The notes: a model not told the origin generated them from the letters alone. Shown: positions 1 to 9,824, counted from the stretch's first letter. The stretch: 52,807 nucleotides of DNA from Zobellella taiwanensis (GCF_003012795.1 NZ_PXYH01000026.1:1-52807), one strand, 5' to 3'. Made by a program: numbers and translations.

Positions 1-2
1 GT

Positions 3-146
3 GACGCGGTCGAAAACATGGCGTTGTTCCGGCGCTTCGTGATGAACATCCTCAGGCAGAGCGAATGTGGCTCACCGAGCCAGCGCAACAAGCTGAAGCG
101 AGCCAGTTGGAACGACGATTATCGGGCTCAATTATTCTTTGGTTAA
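3..146 (+). pseudogene. ISAs1-family transposase, C-terminal end (cut by window edge)
   Basis: An open frame enters from the window edge and gives 47 residues ending in TAA at 144-146. It contains the ENMALFRR block and a run like those at the end of ISAs1/H-repeat DDE transposases. The same sequence with small changes lies on the minus strand at 47107-47260, so two related copies occur in the window. The element appears to end at about 174, where the string cccgccctg matches the terminal string of the 47-kb copy. Whether the full gene is intact cannot be seen here. Confidence 0.75.
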
Positions 147-225
147 ATTGACAGCAAAGTGTGCTCCCGCCCTGTTCATCTACGTTGACTGGTCGACTTT
201 TAAACGGTTCGGTTGCTCTATCACA

Positions 226-671
226 ATCGAGTAGGAGGAGGCCTCACGGCCTCCGTCCTCTCACACCACCGGGCATACGGTTCCGTACCACGGCGGTTCA
301 CAGGTTGCTCCATCCCGATACCTCACGGCATCAGTAGCCTTAGGCAGAGCGACAGATCTCCCAGGATAATGCGCGTGACCTTCCCACTTATACCCGCCGC
401 ATTTACGTCCATAGCTTCAGTGTAAGTATCGGGCTTTGGCAGTATGGGCTACCTCACCTGCTATGGCCGCCTCCTATGCGATTCCTGTTCGTCAGGCCAG
501 TGGTTTACCTTCGGCTTCCTTCAGATTTCGCCTCGCGGTGAACACCCTTGCCGTTCGGCTAGTGGTTCCCCTTACCGGGCCCACAGGGGACTTGCACCCC
601 AAGTCATCCGGCCAGCACCACCTGTACCGGAACAGCGCCCGTCAAGGCGCTACGCGCCATGCCTGGCACAC
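226..671 (-). ncRNA. Group II intron RNA, ORF-less (about 446 nt)
   Basis: Read on the minus strand, it opens with GTGTGCCAGGCAT, a typical group II 5' end (GUGYG). It carries domain I strings such as GGGGTGCAAGTCCCC and CACTAGCCGAACGGCA. Near the end is a domain V hairpin (about 264-299) with a CGC triad and paired CCG/CGG arms. A domain VI hairpin of GGAGGCC and GGCCTCC and a 3' end in ...CTCGAT at 226 follow. No reverse transcriptase/maturase frame exists: only about 100 nt separate the domain I-III-like part from domain V. The intron sits directly behind the T-rich end of the IS4 element transcribed on the same strand, as is common for terminator-targeting bacterial introns. It would need a maturase supplied in trans. 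Exact ends are judged by eye. Confidence 0.8.
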
Positions 672-703
672 CCAACAAAAAGGGAGCCGAAGCTTAATGC
701 CGT

Positions 704-2023
704 TCACTTAAGGTGAGCGGCATTTTTCTTTCTGACCGGATAGGTGTTTTTAGACGCTTTCAGCACTCTTGGATAACTTCGTTCTCGTTTCCCCTCCAGC
801 TTGAACTGTTTGGCCTGTTTCTCTGGCGTAAACACCTCTCTTGGCAAGTTGCCCGGTGCCACACTGGGCAGTTGGCTCAGCTTGAAGATGATGTAAGACG
901 AGGCTTCCCTGAAGCTCAGTTGATTCGGATAGGTCGCGGGTAATGCTCGTGCCATCAATATCATTTTGTAGCGGATAAGGTTGTAGGCCAGCAGCACGCC
1001 CCATAGTTCCTGGTGTATCAGTTCCGGCAACTGGCTACGCAAGGTGAAACGACTGTCCAGCAGGTGCTGCTTCATTTCTCGATAGCCCAGCTCGATTTCC
1101 CAGCGGTGGGCATATAAATCCACAATCTCCCGACCCGGATAGGCCATGGCATCGGTCAGAGAGGTCAGGATATGAACGGGTTTTCCCTTGACGGTTTTAC
1201 TCAGCAGCCTCGCCTCCAGCGTCACCGGTAAGTCGGGCCACTTTTTCCGGGCCTGCGGGCTGGGTTTCAGCCGAACCAGTTTGTCACCGCGTCCCAGGCT
1301 GCGCACCACCTCATACTGTGTGCCTTTACGCAGCGGCAGCAACCAGTGCCGTTGCTGTCCTTGTTGCCAAGCATGCAGCAAACCCAACGAGTAAAACCCT
1401 TTATCAAACAGCGTCAGGCTATGGTCCGGTGTGTTCGGCAGCAAGCGGGCCGCCAGCTGCATTTCACTGACCGCAACACTGTCAAACGTGCTGTCCACCA
1501 GTAAATGACTGCTCAGCTCCATCAGGCACACCATGCGCACCTGGGGATAAGCGGCGTCCGTGGATTGGTTGGCAGTGCGGGCAAAGGCGCCGGTATTCTG
1601 TGGTGAATCGGGTGTGCGCCAGACCACGCCGTCAACGCCATACAGGTTCAGCCCGCTCCAGTGCGGATGCTGAGCCTGTGCATGCCAGTTGGCACTGGTT
1701 TGCCGGAAGATATCGCGCACCACGTCGCTGCCCAGCTTTTTACGGGCTTGCGTGACCGCGCTGCGCACCACCGAGTCGACCTCCTGGGGCAGGACAATAT
1801 CCAGCTTGTTGATGAGCTGGCGTACGGAGTCACCACGAAACAGCGCCATGCCAATGACCGCCCAGACCATGGCCTCCATCGGCAGTTTGCGCTTGCGCAC
1901 CGTCGCCACGCCGTTGGAAGCCAGACAAGCCCGGATTATCTCTGGGTCGAGCACTTCAGCCAGGCTGTGAAATTCCGTGGTGCGGTTGAGGGAAGTACGA
2001 GCCAGTGCGTCAGAAAGCAGCAT
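704..2023 (-). CDS. IS4-family transposase (InsG-like)
   Basis: A DDE transposase of 439 residues when started at the ATG at 2021-2023, the start that matches E. coli InsG (442 aa). A TTG 19 codons upstream would give 458 aa. The three acidic positions are recognisable in [21 protein letters not shown] and the Y-(2)-R-(3)-E-(6)-K region [14 protein letters not shown], which is the IS4 signature. The frame is intact, so the element may be active. A strong hairpin lies immediately upstream of the ATG (see 2028-2058). Confidence 0.9.
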   Translation of the reverse strand: MLLSDALARTSLNRTTEFHSLAEVLDPEIIRACLASNGVATVRKRKLPMEAMVWAVIGMALFRGDSVRQLINKLDIVLPQEVDSVVRSAVTQARKKLGSDVVRDIFRQTSANWHAQAQHPHWSGLNLYGVDGVVWRTPDSPQNTGAFARTANQSTDAAYPQVRMVCLMELSSHLLVDSTFDSVAVSEMQLAARLLPNTPDHSLTLFDKGFYSLGLLHAWQQGQQRHWLLPLRKGTQYEVVRSLGRGDKLVRLKPSPQARKKWPDLPVTLEARLLSKTVKGKPVHILTSLTDAMAYPGREIVDLYAHRWEIELGYREMKQHLLDSRFTLRSQLPELIHQELWGVLLAYNLIRYKMILMARALPATYPNQLSFREASSYIIFKLSQLPSVAPGNLPREVFTPEKQAKQFKLEGKRERSYPRVLKASKNTYPVRKKNAAHLK

Positions 2024-2027
2024 AAAA

Positions 2028-2058
2028 AAATCCGATGACCTGTGATCATCGGATTTTG
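2028..2058 (-). promoter_or_regulatory. Hairpin before the IS4 transposase start
   Basis: On the minus strand the arms ATCCGATGATC and GGTCATCGGAT pair and are followed by seven T residues that run straight into the transposase ATG. It has the form of an intrinsic terminator. IS elements often place such a structure there to stop outside transcription from expressing the transposase. That role is an inference. Confidence 0.55.
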
Positions 2059-2148
2059 ATCTTCTGAGCGGGATCGTCAAGCGATTTGGCTTAACTGATC
2101 GGCATTAAGCCGAAGCTCCCTTTTTTATCGTTGACAGTCTGCAACGAA

Positions 2149-3525
2149 TTACAGCGCTTTCAGGATATTGTCCACGCTGTCCTTGGCATCGCCGAACAGC
2201 ATGACGCTGTTTTCCCGGAAGAACAGCGGGTTCTGCACCCCGGCGTAACCGGTGTTCATGGAACGCTTGAACACCACCACCTGCTGGGCCTTCCACACTT
2301 CCAGCACCGGCATGCCGGCAATGGGGCTGGCCGGGTCTTCGTTGGCCGCCGGGTTGACGGTGTCGTTGGCGCCGATCACCAGCACGGTGTCGGTGTCATC
2401 GAAGTCGTCGTTGATCTCATCCATTTCCAGCACGATGTCGTAAGGCACCTTGGCCTCGGCCAGCAGTACGTTCATGTGGCCGGGCAGACGGCCCGCCACC
2501 GGGTGGATGCCAAAGCGCACCTTGACACCCGCCGCGCGCAGCTTGGACACCAGATCCGCCACCGGGTACTGGGCCTGGGCCACCGCCATGCCGTATCCGG
2601 GGGTGATGATCACCGAGCTGGAATTCTTCAGCATGTCGGCCACGTCCTCGGCGTTCACCTCGGTGTACTCGCCGTCTTCCTCTTCACCGCCGCTGGCGGC
2701 ACCGTCGGAGCCGAAGCCGCCGGCGATCACCGAAATAAAGGAGCGGTTCATGGCGCGGCACATGATGTAGGACAGGATGGCACCACTTGAGCCCACCAGG
2801 GCACCGGTGACGATCAGCAGGTCGTTGGACAGCATAAAGCCCGCCGCTGCCGCCGCCCAGCCCGAGTAGGAGTTGAGCATGGAGATCACCACCGGCATGT
2901 CGGCACCGCCGATGCTGGCCACCAGGTGCCAGCCAAAGGCCAGGGCGATCAGGCTCATCACCAGCAGGGCGAAGGTGGAGCCTTCCACCTGCACGAACCA
3001 GATCAGCAGCAGGGCGGACACCACCACCGCCAGCAGGTTGAGCTTGTGGCGGTGCGGCAGCATCAGCGGCTTGGAAGAGACCAGGCCGCGCAGCTTGCAG
3101 AACGCCACGATGGAGCCGGTGAAGGTGACGGCACCGATGAACACGCCGAGGAAGACTTCGGTGTTGTGAATGTTCAGCATGGCGCCGGACATGTCACCGT
3201 GATCCATGTAGGTGTTGTAGCCCACAAACACCGCCGCCAGGCCCACGAAGCTGTGCAGTATGGCGATCAGCTCCGGCATTTCGGTCATTTCCACTTTCAG
3301 TGCGAAACGGATACCGATGGCGGCACCGATGGCCATGGCCACAATGATCCAGCCCAGGCCGGTGACCTCGGGGTTGAAAATGGTGGCCAGCAGGGCGATG
3401 GTCATGCCCGCCACACCGTACCAGTTACCGGCCTTGGCCGACTCCTGCTTGGACAGGCCCGCCAGGCTCAGAATAAAGAGCACGGCGGCCACGATATAAG
3501 ATGCAGTTACTAGTCCTTGTGACAT
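2149..3525 (-). CDS. pntB: NAD(P) transhydrogenase subunit beta
   Basis: Membrane and NADP(H)-binding subunit of the proton-translocating transhydrogenase, which couples hydride transfer between NADH and NADP+ to the proton gradient. It has 458 residues (E. coli 462). The N-terminal half is a series of hydrophobic helices. The C-terminal domain carries the NADP site, with [16 protein letters not shown] near residues 308-323 and [18 protein letters not shown] near 390. It lies 5 bp downstream of pntA, as in other enterobacteria and Aeromonadales, so the two form an operon. An IS4 element sits just past the stop. Confidence 0.97.
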   Translation of the reverse strand: MSQGLVTASYIVAAVLFILSLAGLSKQESAKAGNWYGVAGMTIALLATIFNPEVTGLGWIIVAMAIGAAIGIRFALKVEMTEMPELIAILHSFVGLAAVFVGYNTYMDHGDMSGAMLNIHNTEVFLGVFIGAVTFTGSIVAFCKLRGLVSSKPLMLPHRHKLNLLAVVVSALLLIWFVQVEGSTFALLVMSLIALAFGWHLVASIGGADMPVVISMLNSYSGWAAAAAGFMLSNDLLIVTGALVGSSGAILSYIMCRAMNRSFISVIAGGFGSDGAASGGEEEDGEYTEVNAEDVADMLKNSSSVIITPGYGMAVAQAQYPVADLVSKLRAAGVKVRFGIHPVAGRLPGHMNVLLAEAKVPYDIVLEMDEINDDFDDTDTVLVIGANDTVNPAANEDPASPIAGMPVLEVWKAQQVVVFKRSMNTGYAGVQNPLFFRENSVMLFGDAKDSVDNILKAL

Positions 3526-3530
3526 TTTAA

Positions 3531-5057
3531 TCAGCCCTTCCTAAACATCTTCAGCATGCGGTGTGTCACGGTAAAACCGCCAAACACGTTGATTGAGGCG
3601 ATCAGCACTGCCACAAAGGCGAGGAAGCTGACAAAACCGCCCGCGCCTACCTGGGACAGAGCGCCCACCACGATAATGCCGGAGATGGCATTGGTCACCG
3701 ACATCAGCGGCGTATGCAGGGAGTGGGATACGTTCCAGATCACGTAGTAGCCCACGATGCAGGCCAGCACGAATACCGTGATATGAGACAGGAACTCAGC
3801 CGGCGCCACTGCGGCCAGCCAGGCGAACAGCAACACACCGGCGCCGCCCAGGTAGTACTTGAGGTTGCTCGGCTTTTTGGCATGGGGTTCGGCGGCGGGC
3901 TGGGCCGCGGCCTTGGCCTTGGGCGCCGCCGACACGCTGATGGCGGGCGGCGGGAAGGTGATTTCGCCATCCTTCACCACCGTCATGTTGCGCAGCACCA
4001 CGTCGTCAAAGTCGACCTTGATGTTGCCGTCCTTTTCCTTGCACAGCAGCTTGGCCAGGTTGACCAGGTTGGTGGCGTAGAGGGTGGAGGACTGGGTGGG
4101 CAGGCGGCCGTTGAGATCGGTGTAGCCGATGATCTTGACGCCGTTGTCGGACACGAACAGCTCGCCGGGCCTGGTCAGCTCGCAGTTGCCGCCGTTTTGC
4201 GCCGCCAGATCCACGATCACCGAGCCCGGATTCATGGCCGCCACCATCTCGGCGGTAATCAGCTTGGGCGCGGGTTTGCCGGGGATCAGCGCCGTGGTGA
4301 TGATGATGTCCACCTCTTTGGCCTGCTGCAGGAACAGCGCCATTTCGGCGTCGATAAAGGCCTGGCTCATCTCCTTGGCGTAACCGTCGGAAGAATCGCT
4401 GTCTTCCTCGTAGTCCAGCTCCAGGAACTCGGCCCCCATGGAATTGATCTGCTCTTTTACCTCGGGGCGGGTGTCGAAGGCGCGCACAATGGCACCCAGG
4501 GAACCGGCGGCACCGATGGCCGCCAGGCCGGCCACGCCGGCGCCGATCACCAGCACCTTGGCGGGCGGCACCTTGCCGGCGGCGGTGATCTGGCCGGTAA
4601 AGAAGCGGCCGAACTCATGGGCGGCTTCCACCACCGCCCGGTAGCCGGCGATGTTGGCCATGGACGACAGGGCATCCAGGGACTGGGCGCGGGAAATGCG
4701 CGGCACCATGTCCATGGCCATCACGGTCACGCCCTTGTTCTTGAGCTGCTCTACCAGCTCGGGGTTTTGTGCCGGCCAGATAAAGCTGACCAGGGTGGTA
4801 CCCGCCTGCAGCCGCTCGATCTCGTCGGCGGTGGGGGCATTGACCTTGTAGAGAATGGCGGATTGCCAGACCTGTGCCGTCTCGACCAGCGAGGCGCCGG
4901 CCGCGACATAGGCTGCATCCTCGAAGCTGGCGCTGTGGCCGGCTCCCTGTTCAATGCAGACCTCAAAACCCAGTTTGCGCAGCTGTTCGACCGACTTGGG
5001 GGTCGCCGCCACCCGAGTCTCGCCGCTGAGCGTTTCCCTTGGAATTCCGATTAACAT
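3531..5057 (-). CDS. pntA: NAD(P) transhydrogenase subunit alpha
   Basis: NAD(H)-binding subunit of the membrane transhydrogenase, 508 residues (E. coli 510). The start MLIGIPRE is chosen because an AGGGA ribosome-binding site lies 6 nt upstream and because it matches the family. An in-frame extension of 26 codons further upstream is unlikely to be translated. The NAD-binding Rossmann loop [13 protein letters not shown] is near residues 163-175. An alanine/proline/lysine-rich linker near 375-395 leads to C-terminal membrane helices. It is the first gene of the pntAB operon. Confidence 0.97.
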   Translation of the reverse strand: MLIGIPRETLSGETRVAATPKSVEQLRKLGFEVCIEQGAGHSASFEDAAYVAAGASLVETAQVWQSAILYKVNAPTADEIERLQAGTTLVSFIWPAQNPELVEQLKNKGVTVMAMDMVPRISRAQSLDALSSMANIAGYRAVVEAAHEFGRFFTGQITAAGKVPPAKVLVIGAGVAGLAAIGAAGSLGAIVRAFDTRPEVKEQINSMGAEFLELDYEEDSDSSDGYAKEMSQAFIDAEMALFLQQAKEVDIIITTALIPGKPAPKLITAEMVAAMNPGSVIVDLAAQNGGNCELTRPGELFVSDNGVKIIGYTDLNGRLPTQSSTLYATNLVNLAKLLCKEKDGNIKVDFDDVVLRNMTVVKDGEITFPPPAISVSAAPKAKAAAQPAAEPHAKKPSNLKYYLGGAGVLLFAWLAAVAPAEFLSHITVFVLACIVGYYVIWNVSHSLHTPLMSVTNAISGIIVVGALSQVGAGGFVSFLAFVAVLIASINVFGGFTVTHRMLKMFRKG

Positions 5058-5430
5058 AATAATTCCCTGATTAATGTTGATATCGCACCGGATACCGACG
5101 AGGCGCGTCCGGTTTCGGGCAAGCTGTTCCTTCAACTGCCAGGCAGCCTTGCCTGTTTTGCTCCAGCCAAAATGACGTTTTTTTACAACATAGCCGAATC
5201 ATTAACGAATATCTAACGATGCTTTTTGTATTTTTAATCATGATTGCATCGATACCTCATAGGAAGCCTGATTGCCCGGCCCCAAATGAAGAGATAACGA
5301 AAGAAAGAAACAGCGCAGTCACTATACTGGCTCGACAGCCAAAAGATAAATCGATCTTTCCTCGAGCCTTAATAGGCTATGGCTTTCAATCAGTAAAGTA
5401 TCACTTATCGACGCCACCGTAAGCGGTGGT
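5058..5430. other. Intergenic region upstream of pntA
   Basis: About 370 bp between the end of mtfA and the start of pntA, AT-rich between 5160 and 5400. A small hairpin (CCACCG and CGGTGG, 5413-5429) follows the mtfA stop. No convincing gene is seen. A 67-codon plus-strand frame at 5219-5422 has no ribosome site and no family resemblance. The pntAB promoter probably lies here, but no strong sigma-70 match could be assigned. Confidence 0.5.
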
Positions 5431-6243
5431 TTAGCGAGCAGGATCACAGAACCCCGAGCCGGGCAACGCCGGCCCCACCGCCAAGGGCTGGCGCGACAGC
5501 GGATCCTGGCCAAAGAAGCCGGACAACTGACGGTATACAGCGGGATAGGCTACCGCCAGTTGCCTGGGGCAACAAAAAAACAGCTCGCAGCACACCGCCA
5601 GGAACTCGGCCGGATGGGTGGCGGCGTAAGGATCTATAGGGGTTTCCTCGCCACGCTCCAGGCTATGGCAGAGGGAGTCGAAGGCGGCCTGGAAGTCGCG
5701 TCGCCAGGCCTCGCCGCTCATGCCCGGGCGCAGCGGCGGCGCGCCGTCGGCCTCGCCGCCCAGCATGTCCAGCTTATGGGCCAGCTCGTGGATCACCAGG
5801 TTGTAGCCATCCCAGCCGCCATCCTGGCACAGCTCGCTCCAGGCCAGCACCAGGGGGCCCTGCTGCCAGGATTCGCCGGCGTGCTCTTCGATCACCTCAC
5901 TGACCAGGCCGTATTCATCCTGCACGCTTTCACGACGGGTGACCGGCTCGGGAATAATGATGATCTCGCGAAAACCCCGGTACCAGGCCAGGTCCAGATG
6001 CAATATCGGCAACGCCGCCTGCAGCGCCAGAGCCGTCCGCTCCTCCGGGGCCAGCTCCACCCCAAGCAGGGTCAGGGTCTTGCGCGCCAGCAGTTGGGCC
6101 GCCAGTTCGCACAGGCGTTCCTGTTCCTCTGCCGCCAGGCCCTGCAATATGGGCAGTTGGTCCAGCACCTCCCGCCAGGGCAGCGCCTCTGCCGTCCCGC
6201 TCCCCTGCCCGAACCAGCCCTTCAGCCGGCTAAAGAACGACAT
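5431..6243 (-). CDS. mtfA: MtfA-type zinc metallopeptidase
   Basis: A protein of 270 residues (E. coli MtfA 265) with the zinc motif HELAHKLD near residues 149-156 and the downstream conserved stretch MLGGEADGAPPL. MtfA is a cytosolic aminopeptidase-like enzyme that in E. coli binds the Mlc repressor and so affects glucose PTS expression; that role is established there and only inferred here. A strong GAGGAGG site precedes the ATG. It lies 74 bp downstream of the NRAMP-like gene on the same strand. Confidence 0.92.
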   Translation of the reverse strand: MSFFSRLKGWFGQGSGTAEALPWREVLDQLPILQGLAAEEQERLCELAAQLLARKTLTLLGVELAPEERTALALQAALPILHLDLAWYRGFREIIIIPEPVTRRESVQDEYGLVSEVIEEHAGESWQQGPLVLAWSELCQDGGWDGYNLVIHELAHKLDMLGGEADGAPPLRPGMSGEAWRRDFQAAFDSLCHSLERGEETPIDPYAATHPAEFLAVCCELFFCCPRQLAVAYPAVYRQLSGFFGQDPLSRQPLAVGPALPGSGFCDPAR

Positions 6244-6317
6244 GCCACCTCCTCACCTGCCATGATCCCCCATAGAGGCAACCCACTGCTCCTGATAGTA
6301 CCACCTCGGCAACAACC

Positions 6318-7613
6318 TTATTTGACGAACAGGTACCAGTAACCGAACAGCAGGTTGAAAGCGGCGAAGAACAAGATGCCGGCCCGACTCAGGGCCACCA
6401 TGGCGCCGCCCAGGCGGTAACGCTCGGGCACCTGCGGCAGTGTCATCAGCCGGTAGTTCAGCCAGGCAAACACCAGGGCGCTGATAAAGGCGGAGATCAT
6501 GGCGAACTCCAGCATGGCCAGCAGGGCGCCCTTGAAGAACATGATGATAAGCGCGCCCACCAGCCCCATCGCCACCATCAGCGGATAGGTATGGCGGGCA
6601 CCGTGGCCGGTGGGACCGCTGCCCTGGCGCTGTCCCAGTTGCACCAGGCACTCGCTCAGGGCCCGGCTGTAGCCGTCCAGCACGGTGACGGTGGTGGAGA
6701 ACATACACAGGAAGGCAATCGATGCTATCAACCAGCGGCTCCAGTCACCCATCACGCTGGCGTACACGTTCACCAATTGGTGGGCGAAGGCAATGCCGGA
6801 GCTGGCCAGGCTCTCGCCGCTGCCGTGCAGCACCAGGGCACCGAGGGCAACGAAGGCAATGGCCAGCAGGGTGGAGGTGATGTAACCCACGTTGAAGTCG
6901 ACCAGAGCGTCCCGATAATCGAGCTCCTCGCCCAGGGCTTTTTTCTTCTGCCTGAGCCAGACGCTGTTCCAGGAAGAAAGTTCGATGGGCGCCGGCATCC
7001 AGCCCATCAGCGCCACCAGAAAGCCGACCGACGCCAGGTTCCAGGGACTGGGCGCCACGAAGTCGGGGGTCGCCACGCCCCCCTGATTGAGGGCGATAAA
7101 CACCGCCGTGACGGTGGCGATCGCCAGGCCGACGATAATCCACTTGGTCACCCGGTCCAGGGTCTTGTAGTGGCCGGTGATCAGGAACACCAGGGAGCCG
7201 GCCAGCACTATCATGCTGAGCTGGGTTACGCTCAGGTCGTCGCCGATAAAGAGGCCGAGGATACTGCCACAGAGCATGGCCACCCCGGCGGTGCTGACCA
7301 CGGAGGCAAAGATATTGAGCGCGGTAAACAAATAAAGGTAGCCTCGACCGATACGGTCGTAGCCCTGGATCAGGGTCTCGTCCGCCGCCATGGTGTAGCG
7401 GGCGCCGATCTGGAAGAAGGGATATTTCAGCAGGTTGACCACGATAATCAGCCCGACCAGCTGCCAGCCGTAAATGGCACCGGCCTGGGTCGAGGCCACC
7501 AGGTGGGAGCCGCCGATGGCGGCGGCGGCGCCCAGAATGCCGGGACCCAGCACCCGCAGATAGTGGCTTATGCTGCGCGGTACGCTTTCAACAACGTCGA
7601 CGGACTCTGACAT
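6318..7613 (-). CDS. NRAMP-like divalent metal transporter
   Basis: An integral membrane protein of about 431 residues with some eleven hydrophobic segments. The start MSESVDV is chosen over an upstream ATG because of an AGGA site nearby. The first helix reads GPGILGAAAAIGGSHL, which aligns with the helix that holds DPGN in classical NRAMP proteins. Helix 6 has GWMPAPIELSS where classical members have MPH. The usual manganese/iron ligands are therefore changed, as in divergent NRAMP-related transporters. The substrate (perhaps another metal, or a proton-coupled solute) cannot be named. Confidence 0.8.
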   Translation of the reverse strand: MSESVDVVESVPRSISHYLRVLGPGILGAAAAIGGSHLVASTQAGAIYGWQLVGLIIVVNLLKYPFFQIGARYTMAADETLIQGYDRIGRGYLYLFTALNIFASVVSTAGVAMLCGSILGLFIGDDLSVTQLSMIVLAGSLVFLITGHYKTLDRVTKWIIVGLAIATVTAVFIALNQGGVATPDFVAPSPWNLASVGFLVALMGWMPAPIELSSWNSVWLRQKKKALGEELDYRDALVDFNVGYITSTLLAIAFVALGALVLHGSGESLASSGIAFAHQLVNVYASVMGDWSRWLIASIAFLCMFSTTVTVLDGYSRALSECLVQLGQRQGSGPTGHGARHTYPLMVAMGLVGALIIMFFKGALLAMLEFAMISAFISALVFAWLNYRLMTLPQVPERYRLGGAMVALSRAGILFFAAFNLLFGYWYLFVK

Positions 7614-7862
7614 CTCGTTTTTCCTGCCTTTTACCTTGTTTTTCATCATGAAGGACAAGTAAAAGGCCACAGCAAACCCTATAACGCAACCGCTTTTTTC
7701 TCTCCGCCATCGCTACGAAAAATGTAAAAAACCAGGTTTTGGTAAAAATAAAGGAAAAAAAGTTTACAAAGAAACATAAATCGAAATATTAATTTCAATT
7801 TCATTTTTAAAACAGCATTTCGAAACAGCCCAAATTTAAAGCTTATACTCTAAACGCGAGCT

Positions 7863-8861
7863 TCAATCCCTGGCCAGCAACAGTTGGCCGGCGGCGGGAG
7901 ATCGGCCGTTGAGGGTAAAGGGAATGGACTCGATACGCCCCTTGTTATTGACCTGCAACGCCAGGTGCAGGTGGGGACCCGAGCTATAGCCGGTATTGCC
8001 GGATGCCGCCACCCGTTGCCCGGCACGGACCCGGTCGCCCTTCTTCACCAGCAACGAGCCGGTGTGCAAATGGGCATAGAGAGTCATGGTGCCGTCGTCA
8101 TGGCGCAACCTCAGGTAATTGGTCCGGCCACGGAACTCCGGCCGCAACCCGCCGCCCGAATGGACATCCACCGCCGCCACCACCACGCCGTCCCGGGTTG
8201 CCAGCAACGGCGTTCCCACGGGCAGGGCAATGTCGAGGGCATAGCGGTTGGCAGGCCTGTTGTGGCTGAATTCGCCGTTGAAGCCCTGGGATACCCGGTA
8301 GGCACCCGCCACCGGCGGAGAGAGGTCAATCATGCCCGGAAAGTAGGACAGGGAGGCGGGCCGCTTCCAGGCCTGGACCCTGGGGCTGAGCACGGTGGCG
8401 CCGGCGATTTTTTCCACTCGCCGCCCGGTATCCACCTTGCGGGAGCCCTGCTGGCTGCTGTAGGCAAAACCATAGTCGTAGCGCCAGTGGCCGGGCGCCG
8501 CGGCAGTAACCTTGCCGACAAACTTTTCCTCCCTCGGCGGCAGGGAAATAACCTGCTGCAGGGCATCGGGGATCTGAGTGTTCTGGATACCGGAAAAACG
8601 CAGGGTCAGCTCTGCCCGGCCGGGCAGGCGATTGAGGGCGAAGAAATAGTGGCCATCGGGTTTTTCCACCACCCTCACCAGGATACCGTCCTTGTTTACC
8701 TGATCCTGCTGCCAGCGTTCGCTGGCGTGGGCGGCGGCACTAAGGCGATTGTCGGTATAGTGGACCACGCCGGCGGCATCCCGGTAGCGGTAGATGCTGG
8801 CGTCCGACAGCAGGGGCCACAGTAGTGCCGCGGCCAGCAGGCAAACCCTTGAGCCTCTCAT
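7863..8861 (-). CDS. M23 (LytM-type) metallopeptidase with DUF4124-like N-terminus
   Basis: A protein of 332 residues with a signal peptide (about 1-22). A short domain with YRYRDAAGVVHYTDN follows, typical of DUF4124 periplasmic proteins. The C-terminal M23 domain has its zinc ligands in FSHNRPANRYALDIA (near 203-217) and HLHLAL (near 295-300). Such proteins act on peptidoglycan cross-links in the periplasm. All the metal ligands appear present, so it is probably an active endopeptidase. An AAGGA site precedes the ATG. It is a single gene, followed by an AT-rich spacer before the NRAMP-like gene. Confidence 0.88.
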   Translation of the reverse strand: MRGSRVCLLAAALLWPLLSDASIYRYRDAAGVVHYTDNRLSAAAHASERWQQDQVNKDGILVRVVEKPDGHYFFALNRLPGRAELTLRFSGIQNTQIPDALQQVISLPPREEKFVGKVTAAAPGHWRYDYGFAYSSQQGSRKVDTGRRVEKIAGATVLSPRVQAWKRPASLSYFPGMIDLSPPVAGAYRVSQGFNGEFSHNRPANRYALDIALPVGTPLLATRDGVVVAAVDVHSGGGLRPEFRGRTNYLRLRHDDGTMTLYAHLHTGSLLVKKGDRVRAGQRVAASGNTGYSSGPHLHLALQVNNKGRIESIPFTLNGRSPAAGQLLLARD

Positions 8862-8904
8862 GGTTCCGTCCTTGGTGAGAGTGTTTGCCCTTGAGTATGG
8901 AAGC

Positions 8905-9348
8905 TTACAGCGGTTTTTGCATTACGATGGCGTCTTCCCGTCCCTCGCCGGCGCGGTAATAGTCCTTGCGCCGGCCGGTCTTGGCAAACCCCGACGTCCG
9001 GTACAGGCGCAGCGCGGCCTGGTTGGAAACGCGCACCTCCAGCCAGGCCATGGCCAGCCGCCGTTGCCGGCACTCTTCCAGCCAGTGCTCCAGCAGCCGG
9101 CGGCCCAGCCCCTGCCCCTGCCACGCGGGTGCGATGCAGATATTCATCAGGGTGCTCTCATCGATGACCGCATCGGCGATAAAAAAACCGAGCAACTGCT
9201 GCTGCTGCCACAGGGCGCCGGAAAAGTACCGCCCGTGCAGGCTCTCGGCGAGCTGCTCGCGGCTCCAGGGCTCAATGTGGGCATCCCGTTCGACCCGGAC
9301 CATGGCATCCAGATCGCTGGCACTCAGGGGGCGAAACACAGCTTGCAT
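8905..9348 (-). CDS. rimI: Ribosomal protein S18 alanine N-acetyltransferase
   Basis: A GNAT acetyltransferase of 147 residues (E. coli RimI 148). The acetyl-CoA loop IAPAWQGQGLGRRLL lies near residues 72-86, and VSNQAALRLYRTSGF is typical of the family. The ATG at 9346-9348 lies inside the end of holD (25-bp overlap), the same holD-rimI arrangement known from E. coli. This makes the start and the function secure. Confidence 0.93.
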   Translation of the reverse strand: MQAVFRPLSASDLDAMVRVERDAHIEPWSREQLAESLHGRYFSGALWQQQQLLGFFIADAVIDESTLMNICIAPAWQGQGLGRRLLEHWLEECRQRRLAMAWLEVRVSNQAALRLYRTSGFAKTGRRKDYYRAGEGREDAIVMQKPL

Positions 9349-9695
9349 AGGCAGCTCCAAAGTTGGCGCTTGTGCACCGGGGTCAGCGGCAGGCTGGCCT
9401 GCCAGGACATCTCCGGCGCCGCCTCCGTGAGGTTGAGACCCAGCAGTACGGCGGCACCAGGTCGACCGGCGGCCAGCCAGGCGGTTTCCGCCATAACCGC
9501 CAGCTCCCGATCGTCCAGGGCCAGGCGCAAATCCGCCACCAGCCGCTCGGACGGCAGGACACCCTGCCCAGCTACCAGCAGGACTGTCGCCGGCCGGAGA
9601 TCTGGCACGGGCGCCAAAGGCAGGCGTTCGGGATGGCGACAGTACCAGACCGGCAGCCCGAGGAATTGCCATAGTGACGATGGTAACGGCGTCAT
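9324..9695 (-). CDS. holD: DNA polymerase III psi subunit
   Basis: A protein of 123 residues. Psi joins the clamp loader to chi and thereby to single-stranded-DNA-binding protein. Sequence conservation in this family is low. The call rests on the size, the N-terminal pattern LWQFLGLPVWYCRHPERL (psi proteins bear a similar short region that binds chi) and its overlap with rimI. An AGGGAG site precedes the ATG. Confidence 0.82.
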   Translation of the reverse strand: MTPLPSSLWQFLGLPVWYCRHPERLPLAPVPDLRPATVLLVAGQGVLPSERLVADLRLALDDRELAVMAETAWLAAGRPGAAVLLGLNLTEAAPEMSWQASLPLTPVHKRQLWSCLCKLCFAP

Positions 9696-9711
9696 GATGA
9701 CTCCCTAACGC

Positions 9712-9739
9712 AAAAAGCCAGCGTGAAGCTGGCTTTTTA
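9712..9739 (-). terminator. Terminator after tRNA-Trp
   Basis: The arms AAAAAGCCAGC and GCTGGCTTTTT with a short gtgaa loop form an intrinsic terminator. It works in both directions but sits just behind the 3' end of tRNA-Trp on the minus strand and 17 bp before holD, so it separates the tRNA from the holD-rimI operon. Confidence 0.85.
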
Positions 9740-9747
9740 TGTGAAGT

Positions 9748-9824
9748 TGGCAGGGGCAGAGGGATTCGAACCCCCAACCGTCGGTTTTGGAGACCGCTGT
9801 TCTACCAATTGGAACTATGCCCCT
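9748..9824 (-). tRNA. tRNA-Trp (anticodon CCA)
   Basis: The cloverleaf can be drawn fully: acceptor AGGGGCA with TGCCCCT, D arm GTTC/GAAC, anticodon loop CTCCAAA, T arm with TTCGAAT loop, encoded CCA. The outermost anticodon-stem pair (G27 with A43) is a mismatch, unlike the C-G found in E. coli. The gene stands alone here rather than beside tRNA-Asp at an rrn operon. Confidence 0.95.

Larger units (their letters stand above)
679..2129 (-). mobile_element. IS4-family insertion sequence, apparently complete
   Basis: The ends are imperfect inverted repeats: about 679-710 and, inverted, about 2096-2129. Both contain AAAAAGGGAGC and TTAATGCCG. The element holds one transposase gene and lies about 20 bp downstream of the pntB stop codon, so it does not break pntB. 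Target duplications could not be recognised. The left outer flank is replaced by the group II intron, whose 5' end abuts the IS end. Confidence 0.75.

Noticed and set aside
3714-5054. A 446-codon plus-strand frame
   Set aside because: Antisense to pntA, low-complexity composition, no ribosome site.
6591-7610. A 339-codon plus-strand frame
   Set aside because: Antisense to the NRAMP-like gene; its composition is that of a shadow frame.
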